Assembly (NCBI RefSeq): GCF_002090075.1 | Contig: NZ_BBRI01000002.1 | Coordinates: forward strand, 186,001-250,000 | Source: Demequina sp. NBRC 110052 | Lineage (GTDB): Bacteria > Actinomycetota > Actinomycetes > Actinomycetales > Demequinaceae | Reading direction: 5' to 3' | DNA: 64,000 nucleotides | Part shown: piece by piece, positions 8,033 through 17,400 of the stretch | How positions within the stretch are numbered: position 1 is the first letter of the stretch | Layout of the letters: each line of letters begins with the position of its first letter | Notes under the pieces: generated by a model | Database searches by the model: none | The model's input: only the letters and a program-made list of their open reading frames with translations | Told to the model about the DNA's origin: nothing | Made by a program: the position numbers and the translations under genes

Positions 8033-9259
8033 TCAGGCGTCGCGCCGCACCCTTCGGCGCACCCGCACAGGCACGGGGGTGTGGAACCGCCTGAGACTGC
8101 CGAGCACGAGTAGAAGCATCACCGAGCCGACGAGCAACGACGGCCCGTAGCCCGCCTGGGCAGCCAGCAGCCCTGGCACTACAGCGCCGATCACCGAACC
8201 GGGGTAGGTGAAGAGGTTGACTCGCGCCACGATCTCGTCACTGCGGCTTGGCTCGAGATCTCCCGCAGCTGAGTACGCGAGCGGCACGAGCGCTCCGACG
8301 CCGGCACCCGCGAGTGCGATGCCCACGAAGACTGTGACGGGCTGCGGCACGAGCGCCATAGTCGCAAGACCCACCGCGCCCACGATCGCTGCTGCACCCG
8401 CGAGGGCGGCGCGACCCCACCACCGCACCAGGCGGTCCGATGCGAGTCGACTCGCGAGCGTCATCACCTGATAGGTGGCGTAGCCGAGCGGCGCGACGGC
8501 CAGCGCGAAGCCGAGCGGCGCGATGCTGCCCGTCATGCCAAGGCCGTCCTGGAGATACAGCGTGGTCCAGGTGCTGAGCGTGGAGTCGGCCGTGAAGGCG
8601 GCGAAAACGACGAGTCCGACGAGAACCAGCCCGAGCGTCGGGATCGGACGGCGACGCGCAGAGCCCTCCTCCGCGGCCCCCTCTTCCCGCGAGCCGTCCA
8701 GCAGTCTGGTTCCGCCGAGACTCAAGGCGAGCGCCACCGCAGCGGCCGCGGCCAATGCGACGCCTTCGCCAGCAGGCGAGGCGACGGCAGCCGACATGAC
8801 GATCGCACCGAGAGCGGAGGCGGCGGTCGCGGAGGCGTAGAACGAGCCCATCACATCCCGACCGAGCGCGCGTTGAGCGAGCACACCCTGCATGGCCGCG
8901 CCTGCATCGACGGCGCCAAGCCCGATGCCGTACGCCCCTATCGCGCACCAGAAGACGGGAAACGGCACCGGCAGCGCCACCGCCACCAGCATGAGTGCCT
9001 GCGTGCCGAACGCGAGCGTGAGTGCCGCCCTGGAACCGCGTCGCACCGCGATCCTGTCGGCGAGCACAGAGCCGGCGGCCGCGCCGATCACGACGGTCAG
9101 CGTCACCAGGGCGACGACATCCTCCGTGAGGGCGTAGCGATCCTTGAACTGAGGCAACGCGGTGACAACAGTGGCGTACCCGAGGCCTTGTGCGACATAT
9201 GCGAGGGACACTCCAAGGCGCGCGGTGCGAGCGTGAGCGGCGGCAGGTTCGAGCTGCAT
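8033..9259 (-). CDS. MFS transporter, probable exporter
   Basis: A 408-residue major facilitator with twelve apparent membrane segments in two halves, joined by a charged loop (about residues 200-215, rich in Glu and Arg). The ATG at 9259 has an AGGGAG Shine-Dalgarno sequence. It lies 15 bases after an aminotransferase gene and before a TetR gene, a setting common for efflux of a pathway product or a toxic intermediate. Substrate is unknown. Import cannot be excluded from sequence. Confidence 0.85.
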   Translation of the reverse strand: MQLEPAAAHARTARLGVSLAYVAQGLGYATVVTALPQFKDRYALTEDVVALVTLTVVIGAAAGSVLADRIAVRRGSRAALTLAFGTQALMLVAVALPVPFPVFWCAIGAYGIGLGAVDAGAAMQGVLAQRALGRDVMGSFYASATAASALGAIVMSAAVASPAGEGVALAAAAAVALALSLGGTRLLDGSREEGAAEEGSARRRPIPTLGLVLVGLVVFAAFTADSTLSTWTTLYLQDGLGMTGSIAPLGFALAVAPLGYATYQVMTLASRLASDRLVRWWGRAALAGAAAIVGAVGLATMALVPQPVTVFVGIALAGAGVGALVPLAYSAAGDLEPSRSDEIVARVNLFTYPGSVIGAVVPGLLAAQAGYGPSLLVGSVMLLLVLGSLRRFHTPVPVRVRRRVRRDA

Positions 9260-9274
9260 GGGGACTCCCTGAGG

Positions 9275-10546
9275 TCAGCCGCGGCGCGAGGCAACGACGC
9301 CGAAGGCCTCGTGCGCGATCTCGAGGGTGCGGGCCACGTCGTCGTCCGTCAGCGCGGCGTTGATGAAGTGGTTGTGGTGGGAGGTGAGCCACAGGCCCCG
9401 CTGGACGCATTCCGCGATCCACTCCTGATGCAGCATCAGGGAGTCGTCGTCCGCGAGACGCAGATAGAACAGCGCTGGCTCGCCCGAGGCGACGAGAGTG
9501 AGGCCATGATCTGCGGCGGCCGTCACCAGCCCAGTCGTGACGGCTTCGCCCCGTTCACGGAACAGCGCGGGCGCGTCGAGCTCCTTGAGCTTCGTGATCG
9601 TCGCGATGGCAGCGGCGAAGGGCACCGCGCTCATCCAGTACGAGCCCGTGTAGGTGAGCGACGCCACGGACTCCTTGAACTCGTCCTTGCCGCACAGCGC
9701 CGAGAGGTTGTAGCCGTTCCCGATCGCCTTGCAGAAGCAAATGAGATCCGCCTCGATACCGTAATGATGATCGGACCCGGCGAGGTCGAGGCGCCAGCCG
9801 GCGCGCACGTCGTCCATGATCAGCACCACGCCGTAGCGGTCGCACAGGTCCCGCACCCCCTGCCAGTAGCCAGGTGCGGGCAGCTCGTTGTCGATGAAGT
9901 TGCCGTGCATGTAAGGCGTCGAGATGAATGCCGCCACCTCGCCCTCGTGCGCCGCGAACATCGCCTCGAGCGCGTGGAGGTCGTTCCACGGCACATAGAG
10001 GTTGTGCGCCACGTCCTCCTCGATCACGCCGGGGTAGTCCAGCTTCTGCGTCCATGGCGCGACGCCGTGGTAATAGCCCTTCACGAACACGACCTTCTTG
10101 CGGCGGGTGTGCGCACGCGCGGTCATGACAGCCAGCGTGGTGGTGTCGCCCCCGTTCTTCGCGAAGAATGCCCAGTCAGCGGAGGCGACCGTGTCGACCA
10201 GCAGCTCCGCGAGGTCGATCATGACGGTCGAGGGCAGCGTCGTGACGTCCTCGAGGCGCGCCTGAGCGGCGGCGGCGGCGTCCACCGTCGGGTCGCCGTA
10301 CCCGAGCACGTTGGGCCCGTATGCGCACATGTAGTCGAGGTACTCGTTGCCGTCGAGGTCCCAGAAGCGGGCGCCCTCCGCGCGGGACGAGAACCGCGGG
10401 TAGGCGCCGTTCGGGATGAAGCAGCCCTCGGATGGACCGAGATGCCCAGGCACGCCGGTGGGGATGACCTGCGCCGCTCGGGCGAAGGCCGCGAAGGACT
10501 TCTCGTAGGTGTAGGGGGTGGTCAGCGGGGAGGCGGTCATCGTCAT
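9275..10546 (-). CDS. Class III aminotransferase (glutamate-1-semialdehyde aminotransferase-like)
   Basis: A 423-residue PLP enzyme. The Schiff-base lysine is Lys273 in CFCKAIGNGYN. The pyridine-nitrogen aspartate is Asp245 in the IMDDVRAGW motif, where most class III members have DEV. NGGDTTTLAV provides phosphate-cup residues, and YYHG follows it. The overall pattern is like HemL, but housekeeping heme context is absent and this is more likely a secondary or catabolic amine enzyme. The start overlaps the previous stop as ATGA; a second ATG at 10540 has better spacing from a GGAG and may be the true start. Confidence 0.85.
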   Translation of the reverse strand: MTMTASPLTTPYTYEKSFAAFARAAQVIPTGVPGHLGPSEGCFIPNGAYPRFSSRAEGARFWDLDGNEYLDYMCAYGPNVLGYGDPTVDAAAAAQARLEDVTTLPSTVMIDLAELLVDTVASADWAFFAKNGGDTTTLAVMTARAHTRRKKVVFVKGYYHGVAPWTQKLDYPGVIEEDVAHNLYVPWNDLHALEAMFAAHEGEVAAFISTPYMHGNFIDNELPAPGYWQGVRDLCDRYGVVLIMDDVRAGWRLDLAGSDHHYGIEADLICFCKAIGNGYNLSALCGKDEFKESVASLTYTGSYWMSAVPFAAAIATITKLKELDAPALFRERGEAVTTGLVTAAADHGLTLVASGEPALFYLRLADDDSLMLHQEWIAECVQRGLWLTSHHNHFINAALTDDDVARTLEIAHEAFGVVASRRG

Positions 10547-11319
10547 TCTCCGAGGTAGTGGCCGACACGGTCGAGGATGCGGCTGACGTTGTCGAGCATC
10601 GGGATGTACCCCCTCATGCCGAGCGTGCCGTCGCAGATGGAGCCGAGCGCAGAGGCGCGCCCAGCCAGAACGTCCCCCGCGACATCGAGGTCAGCGAAGC
10701 GCAATGCCGCACGCGGCGGCACGGTCGCGGGGGAGGGGTCGAATTCGAAGCGTGCAGCCGCCACGTGCAGACGAAGGTCGATCTCATCGCCCACCTCGAG
10801 CGCCACCTGGCCGTCCGGCACGAGGCTCGCCGAGAACCTCCCGGACCTGTCCTCGTTGGCTACCTGGGCGATCGCGGCTGCCGCGACGTGCAGCGTCATG
10901 ACCGTCGACACCTCACGGAAGTCCGGATCCGCCAGATCGTCCGGCGCTGGACGCAAGTAACGTCCGAGCAGATCGGCAAGCGCGCTGAATGGCCCCGTGA
11001 GGAACCCGAGACCGGCGGGGCCCGCGAGGGGGATGGGCTGGGCGGCGCCCTCGACCATGCGGTTGAGGTGCTCCGGGGACGTGAACATCAGCGTCACCCG
11101 GCGCGCTCCCGTTGCCTTCCCCCGCGTGACGCCGTCCGAACTGAAGGTGTAGGCCGCCGGCGCGACTCCAGGCGCCTTCAGTTCGACGGACACGGGGCGT
11201 GGCAGACCCGCGAGAGTCTCGCGCGCGGCGGGCACCCGGGCGACGAGCACGGGCAAGGCGCCGAGTACTGCGTGGGCGTTGATGTGCGCGGTGACGCGCG
11301 CATCCAGTTCGGTGAGCAT
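10543..11319 (-). CDS. Hypothetical protein, SCP2-like
   Basis: A 258-residue soluble protein not tied to a known function. The stretch at about residues 43-130 (VSVELKAPG, then TFSSDG, then FTSPEHLNRMVEG and a PFSALADLLGRYL helix) and the C-terminal GYIPMLDNVSRILDRVGHYL region look like a sterol-carrier-protein-2 type fold that binds a lipid or acyl group. This is a motif impression, not a search result. It overlaps the aminotransferase by four bases and follows a TetR gene, so it is probably an essential partner in the same pathway, perhaps presenting a hydrophobic substrate. Confidence 0.65.
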   Translation of the reverse strand: MLTELDARVTAHINAHAVLGALPVLVARVPAARETLAGLPRPVSVELKAPGVAPAAYTFSSDGVTRGKATGARRVTLMFTSPEHLNRMVEGAAQPIPLAGPAGLGFLTGPFSALADLLGRYLRPAPDDLADPDFREVSTVMTLHVAAAAIAQVANEDRSGRFSASLVPDGQVALEVGDEIDLRLHVAAARFEFDPSPATVPPRAALRFADLDVAGDVLAGRASALGSICDGTLGMRGYIPMLDNVSRILDRVGHYLGE

Positions 11320-11334
11320 GGATTCCTCTCGAGG

Positions 11335-11952
11335 TCAGCCGTCGGCGGCGAGCGCTGCGGTGTGCGACGCGAGCGCGTGGGCATAGAAGCGGGCCGTCGA
11401 GCGCGCGGCCTCGGTGTCATGGTCGGCGAGCCAGGTCGTGGTGATGCCGTCCAGCATCGAGACGGTGTGCCTCGCGAGCTCCGTCTCGGCGATGGTCCAG
11501 CGCACTCCCGACGCTGCAGCCGCCTGGGTGAGGAGCGCGCCGACGAGCCGATACGACTCGTCATACGTTCCGGCCGCGGCCGGTGCGGCGAGACGCCGTC
11601 GCGCCGCGTGCATGGTGAGCTCGAGGAACGCGAGCTCCCTGCCAGGCGCAGCGACGAGCAGATCGATGTATCGGTCGAATCCCGCCCTGATCACCGAGGC
11701 GATGTCGGAGTGCTGGGAGTGATCACCGAGTGCGCGTTCGGCAGCGAGCCGCTCTTGGGTCGTGACCTCGTCCGCCGCGGCGCCGAGCAGCTCCTCGACA
11801 GTGGAGAAGGCGTAGTGCAGTGAGCCGAGCGGCATGCCGGCCTCGCGCACGATGGACCGCGCCGTGGCGCCCGCCACTCCCTCGCGCTCGATGACCGCGA
11901 GGGCCGCGGCCACGAGGGCGCTGCGGCGGTCCTCAAGCGTCATGCGGGCCAT
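11335..11952 (-). CDS. TetR family regulator, likely local repressor
   Basis: A 205-residue TetR protein. The helix-turn-helix covers about residues 10-55 (VAGATARSIVREAGMPLGSLHYAF in pieces), and the C-terminal domain is of the TetR_C_6/BetI-like kind. It lies three bases after an SDR gene, and its Shine-Dalgarno GAGGTGA overlaps the SDR stop. The palindrome at 12759-12776 in front of the SDR gene is a typical TetR operator, so this protein probably represses the whole cluster, including itself. Confidence 0.85.
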   Translation of the reverse strand: MARMTLEDRRSALVAAALAVIEREGVAGATARSIVREAGMPLGSLHYAFSTVEELLGAAADEVTTQERLAAERALGDHSQHSDIASVIRAGFDRYIDLLVAAPGRELAFLELTMHAARRRLAAPAAAGTYDESYRLVGALLTQAAAASGVRWTIAETELARHTVSMLDGITTTWLADHDTEAARSTARFYAHALASHTAALAADG

Positions 11953-11955
11953 GCG

Positions 11956-12738
11956 TCACCTCGCCGTCAGACGCGATGCGACGTCGAGCGAGACGCGCGT
12001 AGGTACGAGTCGAGGCGCAAACGCGGTGAGCACATTGCGCACTCCCGCGATGCGCGAGGGTCCCGGTTTGGCGCGCGCGAGCTCACGGAATGCCACGTCC
12101 ACCACCTGTTCGATGCTGAGCACCTGGCCGACCTTGAAGCGCTCGGATCCTGCTACCGCGAAGAACTCGGTCTCCGTGGGGCCGGGGGAGAACGCCAGGA
12201 TTCGGGCGCCGGTCCCCTCGGCCTCCTTCCACAGCGCCTCGGTGAGCGACCGAACGTAGGCCTTGGAGGCGGCGTAGAGCGCGATGCTGGGCAGGGGCTG
12301 GTAGCTCGCGGTGCTCGCCACGTTCACGAGCACGCCCCGACCTGACGCCATGATCTGTGGCAGCAGAAGTCGGCTCAGCTCCGTGAGCGCGACGACGTTC
12401 ACCGCGAGCAGTGAGCGCACCACGTCGGGGTCGTGCTCTGCGAAGGGCCCGTCCACTCCGAAGCCCGCGCAGTTCACCAGTCCATCGGGCGCGATGCTCC
12501 TTCGCTCGAGTTCCTGGACCAGGCGCTGCGAAGCGCCGTCCTGTGCCAGATCCACCTCGATCGGCGTGGCTCGAATGCCGTGCGTTGCCTGGAGCCGCTC
12601 CGCCAGGACCGCGAGCCGGTCCATGCGGCGCGCGACCAGCACTACGTCAGTGCCGAGGGCTGCAAGGCGACGTGCGAACTCGGCGCCGAGCCCCGAGCTC
12701 GCGCCCGTCACTACTGCGCATGAGGGCGCTGGAGTCAT
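11956..12738 (-). CDS. Short-chain dehydrogenase/reductase
   Basis: A 260-residue classical SDR. The nucleotide-binding TGASSGLG is at residues 11-18, NCAG near 89-92, and the catalytic set is Ser142, Tyr155 and Lys159 (YAASK). An Arg pair after the second strand (VARRMDRL) suggests NADP(H) preference. The ATG at 12738 follows an AAGGAGG sequence with eight bases spacing; the frame remains open to 12903 but that extension carries no family sequence. It is the first gene of a six-gene cluster. The substrate is unknown. Confidence 0.88.
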   Translation of the reverse strand: MTPAPSCAVVTGASSGLGAEFARRLAALGTDVVLVARRMDRLAVLAERLQATHGIRATPIEVDLAQDGASQRLVQELERRSIAPDGLVNCAGFGVDGPFAEHDPDVVRSLLAVNVVALTELSRLLLPQIMASGRGVLVNVASTASYQPLPSIALYAASKAYVRSLTEALWKEAEGTGARILAFSPGPTETEFFAVAGSERFKVGQVLSIEQVVDVAFRELARAKPGPSRIAGVRNVLTAFAPRLVPTRVSLDVASRLTAR

Positions 12739-12758
12739 TCCGGTGGCCTCCTTCCATG

Positions 12759-12776
12759 GTTGGACGAGCGTCCAAC
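12759..12776. promoter_or_regulatory. TetR-type operator palindrome
   Basis: A perfect 18-bp inverted repeat, GTTGGACG-AG-CGTCCAAC. TTGGACG/CGTCCAA half-sites are typical of actinobacterial TetR regulators. It lies between the predicted promoter (12784-12812) and the SDR start, where a bound repressor would stop the polymerase. Confidence 0.75.
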
Positions 12777-12783
12777 GATGTGC

Positions 12784-12812
12784 ACTCAACCGTGCCTGAC
12801 ACTCGATGACAA
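12784..12812 (-). promoter_or_regulatory. Predicted promoter of the six-gene cluster
   Basis: On the minus strand, TTGTCA (12812-12807) and TTGAGT (12789-12784) are 17 bases apart. Transcription would begin just before the TetR palindrome. The -10 match is only moderate. Confidence 0.4.
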
Positions 12813-12887
12813 GTGGTTCGGGACAGAATTTACGAGCACGAAACACGCCTCGTACTTGCCGCGCAGCCTCGCGATCGCGGTGCTTGA

Positions 12888-12900
12888 CTGGAGTCTCCAG
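12888..12900. repeat. Inverted repeat upstream of osmC
   Basis: CTGGAG-T-CTCCAG, with an alternative outer pairing GGTGCT/AGCACC (12879-12904). It lies 27 bases before the osmC start and could be an operator or a small leader hairpin. No regulator family is recognised. Confidence 0.35.
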
Positions 12901-12926
12901 CACCCGAGACGGACGGAGGATCTGCC

Positions 12927-13370
12927 ATGATCACCAGCAAGGCGACGACGCGATGGAACGGCGGGCTGAGCGACGGCTCCGGCCGCACTGCGCTCGAGTC
13001 AGGCAACGCCGAGGTCGCGGTCGATTGGCGCCGCCGATCGACAGGCGAGGGCGACTCCACTACGCCGGAGGAACTTCTCGCGGCGGCCCACGCGTCGTGC
13101 TACGCAATGGCACTGTCGCATGCGCTTGAGCAGCGCGGCACGCCGCCGACCGCGCTGCGCGCCGACGCGCGGGTGCAGTTCGTGCCCGGCGAGGGTGTCC
13201 TGCGCAGCATGCTCACCGTGCACGCCGACGTCCCCGGCCTGGACGCCCAGGAGTTCTCGGACATGGCCGCCACGGCCAAGGATGAGTGCCCGATGTCCCA
13301 GGCGCTCGCCGCGATCGAGGTCAGCCTGGAGAGCGCGACGCTGGTCGGGCCCGGGGGAGACGTCGGCTGA
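12927..13370 (+). CDS. osmC: OsmC family peroxidase
   Basis: A 147-residue OsmC/Ohr superfamily protein. The two redox cysteines are Cys58 (AHASCYAM) and Cys121 (DECPMSQAL); in the family they reduce organic hydroperoxides through a disulfide cycle using a dithiol donor. The length fits OsmC rather than the longer fusions. The ATG follows a GGAGG at good distance. The gene stands alone, divergent from the SDR cluster and convergent with a LysR gene nine bases away. Confidence 0.9.
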   Translation: MITSKATTRWNGGLSDGSGRTALESGNAEVAVDWRRRSTGEGDSTTPEELLAAAHASCYAMALSHALEQRGTPPTALRADARVQFVPGEGVLRSMLTVHADVPGLDAQEFSDMAATAKDECPMSQALAAIEVSLESATLVGPGGDVG

Positions 13371-13379
13371 GGACGTCGT

Positions 13380-14306
13380 CTAGCGGGATCCGGTGAGCGG
13401 CTCGGCTCCGACTTCGGGGCCGAGGTCCGACGCGGCACTCTCGAGGGCGTCGCGCACTGCCGCGATCGCAGGGTCCGCGCCAGCAGAGTCGCGCGCCGCC
13501 GAGAACACGGTGCGCCACGCCTGCACGGCGAGCGGGTGCGCGATCAGTTGCAGCCCCTCCACGCCCCACATGAGGCCCGGAAGCAGACCGACCACGAGCC
13601 CGGACTCGATGAGACGCACGTGCGCCTGCAGGTCCGCGGACTCGACCCGCACGTCGGGCTCGAAGCCCGCGTTCCGACACGCCTGCTCGGCGAAGTGGCG
13701 CGTGGCGGTTCCTGCGGGCTCCATTACCCACGGGGCTGCGGCCACGTCGCTCAGCGACGTCGCGTCCGCCCACTGCCCGGCGACGCAGAGGCGGATCTCG
13801 TCGCGCACGAGCGCCCGTCGGCTCATTCCGGCGTAGTGGGGCGCGGAGTGGTGCGGATACTCCTCGGCCACCACCAGGTCCACATCGCGCGCCCACACGT
13901 CGGCGAGCGCAGCTCCCGGCTCTGACTGGAGCACGTGGACCCGCAGCGCGGGATGCTGGCGCGCCAGGGCACGCAGCGCGGGAGGCACGATCGCCAGGGC
14001 GGCCGACTGAAAGACGGCAACCCTGACGGTGCCGGTGAGCGGCGCGTCGGCGTCGTGCAGATCGGCCTCCGCCGCGTCGAGCGCGGCGAGGACTCGTCCC
14101 GCATGCTCGACCAGTCGCTGACCCGGAGGGGTGAGCGTGAGCCGGCGGCCACTGCGTCGCGTGAGGCGAACCCCGGCCTCGCGCTCAAGCGCGGAGATCT
14201 GCTGCGAGACTGCCGAGGGCGTGTAGCCCATCGCCTCGGCGGCCGCCGCGATGGTGCCGCGCATGGCGAATTCGCGCAGCATTGCCAATCGCGTCACGTC
14301 GAGCAT
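13380..14306 (-). CDS. LysR family regulator, divergent from putA
   Basis: A 308-residue LysR protein. The N-terminal winged helix-turn-helix (about residues 3-62) contains GTIAAAAEAMGYTPSAVSQQ, and residues 90-295 are the periplasmic-binding-type effector domain. It is transcribed away from putA across 103 bases that hold a 17-bp inverted repeat. Activation of putA by this protein, with proline or a derivative as the effector, is a reasonable inference. A weak TTAACT box six bases before its ATG suggests a leaderless transcript. Confidence 0.85.
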   Translation of the reverse strand: MLDVTRLAMLREFAMRGTIAAAAEAMGYTPSAVSQQISALEREAGVRLTRRSGRRLTLTPPGQRLVEHAGRVLAALDAAEADLHDADAPLTGTVRVAVFQSAALAIVPPALRALARQHPALRVHVLQSEPGAALADVWARDVDLVVAEEYPHHSAPHYAGMSRRALVRDEIRLCVAGQWADATSLSDVAAAPWVMEPAGTATRHFAEQACRNAGFEPDVRVESADLQAHVRLIESGLVVGLLPGLMWGVEGLQLIAHPLAVQAWRTVFSAARDSAGADPAIAAVRDALESAASDLGPEVGAEPLTGSR

Positions 14307-14316
14307 GCCAACAGTT

Positions 14317-14333
14317 AAGCATCCCTCATGCTT
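14317..14333. promoter_or_regulatory. Inverted repeat between lysR and putA
   Basis: AAGCAT-CCCTC-ATGCTT, a dyad of the size and spacing that LysR proteins recognise. It starts 11 bases upstream of the lysR start and overlaps its candidate -10 box, which would allow autorepression together with control of putA. Confidence 0.5.
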
Positions 14334-14409
14334 TCCGTGCAGGAACGTGTACTAGTGCTCATGCGCGAGTTCGCCCACACTTGCCTCAACGCCACTTGGG
14401 AGGATGCTG

Positions 14410-17400
14410 ATGGTGGAGACGACGAGCATGCCGACGAGCCCCGCGACCAGCCACGACCAAGACGAGGTCGTGGCGCTTGTGCGCCACTGGCTGCGCGAGT
14501 CGAGGCGCCACCCGGTGAAGGGCTCGGCCCGCCTGCTCGCTGGCCTGCTTGCACACGAGGACGGCCTGCCGTTCCTGACGCAGTTCGTGGACGGCGTCAT
14601 TCGCCCTGAGGACTCCCGCGTCGCCGCCCGCAGCTTCCGCGCGATGGCCGCGAGGGACACGCGGTTCCTGCCGATCTACCAGCGCGCCCTGCTCGTCGTG
14701 GGCGCGGTGGCCTCTCACGTCGCGCCGGGCCTCGTGGTGGGCATCGCGCGCCGCACCGTGCGCCTCATGGTGTCCCACCTCGTCGTCGACGCGACGCCGC
14801 GTCGCCTCACGGGGGCCCTCGCGCGCCTGCGTGATCAAGGACACCGCCTCAACGTGAACCTCTTGGGCGAGGCCGTGCTGGGCCGGGAGGAGGCGGCGCG
14901 CAGGCTCGCGCGCACGGCCGACCTGCTGGCCCGCGACGACGTGGACTACGTGTCGCTCAAGGTCTCGTCCACGATCGCGCCGCACAATCCGTGGGGCTTC
15001 GACGAGGCCGTCGAGCACATCGTGCACACGCTCCGGCCCTTGTTCCTCGCCGCGGTTGCCGACGACGCATCGTTCATCAACCTCGACATGGAGGAGTACC
15101 GCGATCTCGATCTCACCGTGGAGGTGTTCACGCGACTCCTCGAGGACGACGCACTTCATCACCTGACCGCCGGCATTGTGCTCCAGGCCTATCTGCCCGA
15201 TGCGATGGACGCCATGGAGCGCCTTCAGTCGTGGGCAGCGGCCCGCACTGCCAGGGGTGGCGCACCGATCAAGGTGCGGCTCGTCAAGGGCGCGAACCTC
15301 TCGATGGAGCGCGTGGACGCCGAGCTCCACGGCTGGCCTCTGGCGACCTGGAGCTCGAAGGTCGAGTCCGACGCGCACTACAAGAGGCTCATCGACTACG
15401 CGCTCACGCCCGAGCGCACGCGATCGGTCCGCGTCGGTATCGCGGGGCACAACCTGTTCGACATCGCGCACGCGCACCTGACCTCGCGCGACCGTGGCGT
15501 GCGCGACGCGGTGGACTTCGAGATGCTGCTGGGGATGGGCGAGCACGTCGCCGCCGCCGTCGCCGATGACGTGGGCTCGCTGCGCCTGTACACGCCCGTG
15601 GTCCACCCGCAGGAGTTCGACGTCGCACTCGCTTACCTCGTGCGTCGGCTCGAGGAGGTGGGCAGCCGCGAGAACTTCATGTCGTCGCTGTATGAGATCG
15701 ATGCGGACCCTGCCGTGTTCGCGCGGGAGGAGCAGCGGTTCCGCGCCTCCTGGGAGCTTGCTCGCGAGAGTTACGTGCGGACCCACCGCGCAACCGGATC
15801 TTCCGACGCCGACGCGCCTGGCGAGCGCTTCGCCAACACTCCCGACGTGGATCCCGCCGTGGCAGCGCACCGCGCGTGGGCCGCGAGCATTCGCGAGCGC
15901 GCGCACGGCTCGTCGCTGGGACTCGGCGTCCTCGCCGGCGCGCATGTCGACACTGTCGAGCAAGTCGCTCGCACGATCGGCGACGCGGCGGCCGCGGCTC
16001 CGTCGTGGGCGGCGGTCGGCGCGCATGCACGCGCCGAGGTGCTGCGCGCTGTCGCACGGCGGCTGGAAGAACGCAGGTCGGACCTCATCGAGGTCATGAT
16101 GGCCGAGGCCGGCAAGACGGTGGATCAGGCCGATCCGGAGGTCTCCGAGGCGATCGACTTCGCGCGCTACTACGCGGACCGCGCCGAGGAGCTCGAGAAC
16201 TGGGAGGGCGCCCGCCCGGTGCCCCGCGGAGTCACCCTCGTGACGCCGCCGTGGAACTTCCCTGTGGCGATCCCCACCGGTTCCACGCTGGCTGCACTGG
16301 CGACGGGCAGCGCCGTCGTGCTGAAGCCCGCTGAGCAGTCGCGCCGCTGCGGTGCGGTGGTGGCCGAGATCCTGTGGGAAGCGGGCGTACCGCACGGGGC
16401 ACTGTGCCTGATCGACCTCGACCCCGAGCAACTGGGAGACGCGCTGCTGAGCGATCCCCGCATCGATCAGGTCATCCTCACTGGCGCTTACGACACCGCG
16501 GAACGGTTCCTGCGCGCGCGTCCGGCGTTGCGCCTGTTCGCCGAGACCAGCGGCAAGAACGCCATCGTGGTGACACCGTCCGCTGATCTGGACCTCGCGG
16601 TGCGTGACATCGTGGCCTCCGCGTATGGGCACGCGGGCCAGAAGTGTTCGGCCGCCTCGCTCGTGATCGCCGTCGGGTCGGTGGCCACATCCCGCCGGTT
16701 CCTCAGCCAGCTTGAGGATGCGGTGCGCTCCGTCGTCGCCGGCCCGGCGACATCGGCGCTCACGCAGATGGGTCCGCTCATCGAACCCGCACAGGGAAAG
16801 CTCGAGCGCGCGCTGACGACGCTCGAGCCCGGCGAGCGCTGGATCGTCGAACCTCACCGCCTCGACACCGAGGGGAGCGCGTGGACACCAGCACTCAAGG
16901 CCGGCACGCGCCCGGGTTCGTTCTTCCACCTCACCGAGTGCTTCGGTCCGGTGCTGTCAGTGATGTCGGTCGCCTCGCTCGAGGATGCGATCCGCCTGCA
17001 GAATGCGGTTCCCTACGGACTAACGGCGGGTATCCACTCGCTCGATCCTGTGGAGATCGCCCACTGGCTGGACCAGGTGGAGGCGGGCAATCTCTACGTG
17101 AACCGGGGCATCACCGGCGCGATCGTGCAGCGGCAGCCCTTCGGCGGGTGGAAGCGCTCGGTGGTCGGGCCGACGTTCAAGGCGGGCGGGCCGCACTACC
17201 TCTCGGCGCTCGTCGACTGGGAGCGCACTGAGATCGCCGCAGCCGAGCCTCGCTCGCCGCGCCTGCGTGCCTTCCTCGACCGCGCTCAGGCGCCCGCGTG
17301 GGTGCGCAGCGCGGTCGCCGCGGACGAGAGGGCGTGGGACGAGCAGTACGGGCGGGCGATCGACCGCACGGGACTCGCGAGCGAGGCGAACCTGCTGCGC

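Noticed and set aside
8873-10558. 561-codon plus-strand open frame over the MFS and aminotransferase genes
   Set aside because: Antisense artefact; spans two real genes and an intergenic Shine-Dalgarno region.
12806-13129. Plus-strand open frame overlapping the osmC start
   Set aside because: Shares most of its length with osmC in another frame and has no Shine-Dalgarno sequence or family features.
14386-16929. 847-codon open frame antisense to putA
   Set aside because: Same artefact as above, with Arg/His-rich low-complexity sequence.
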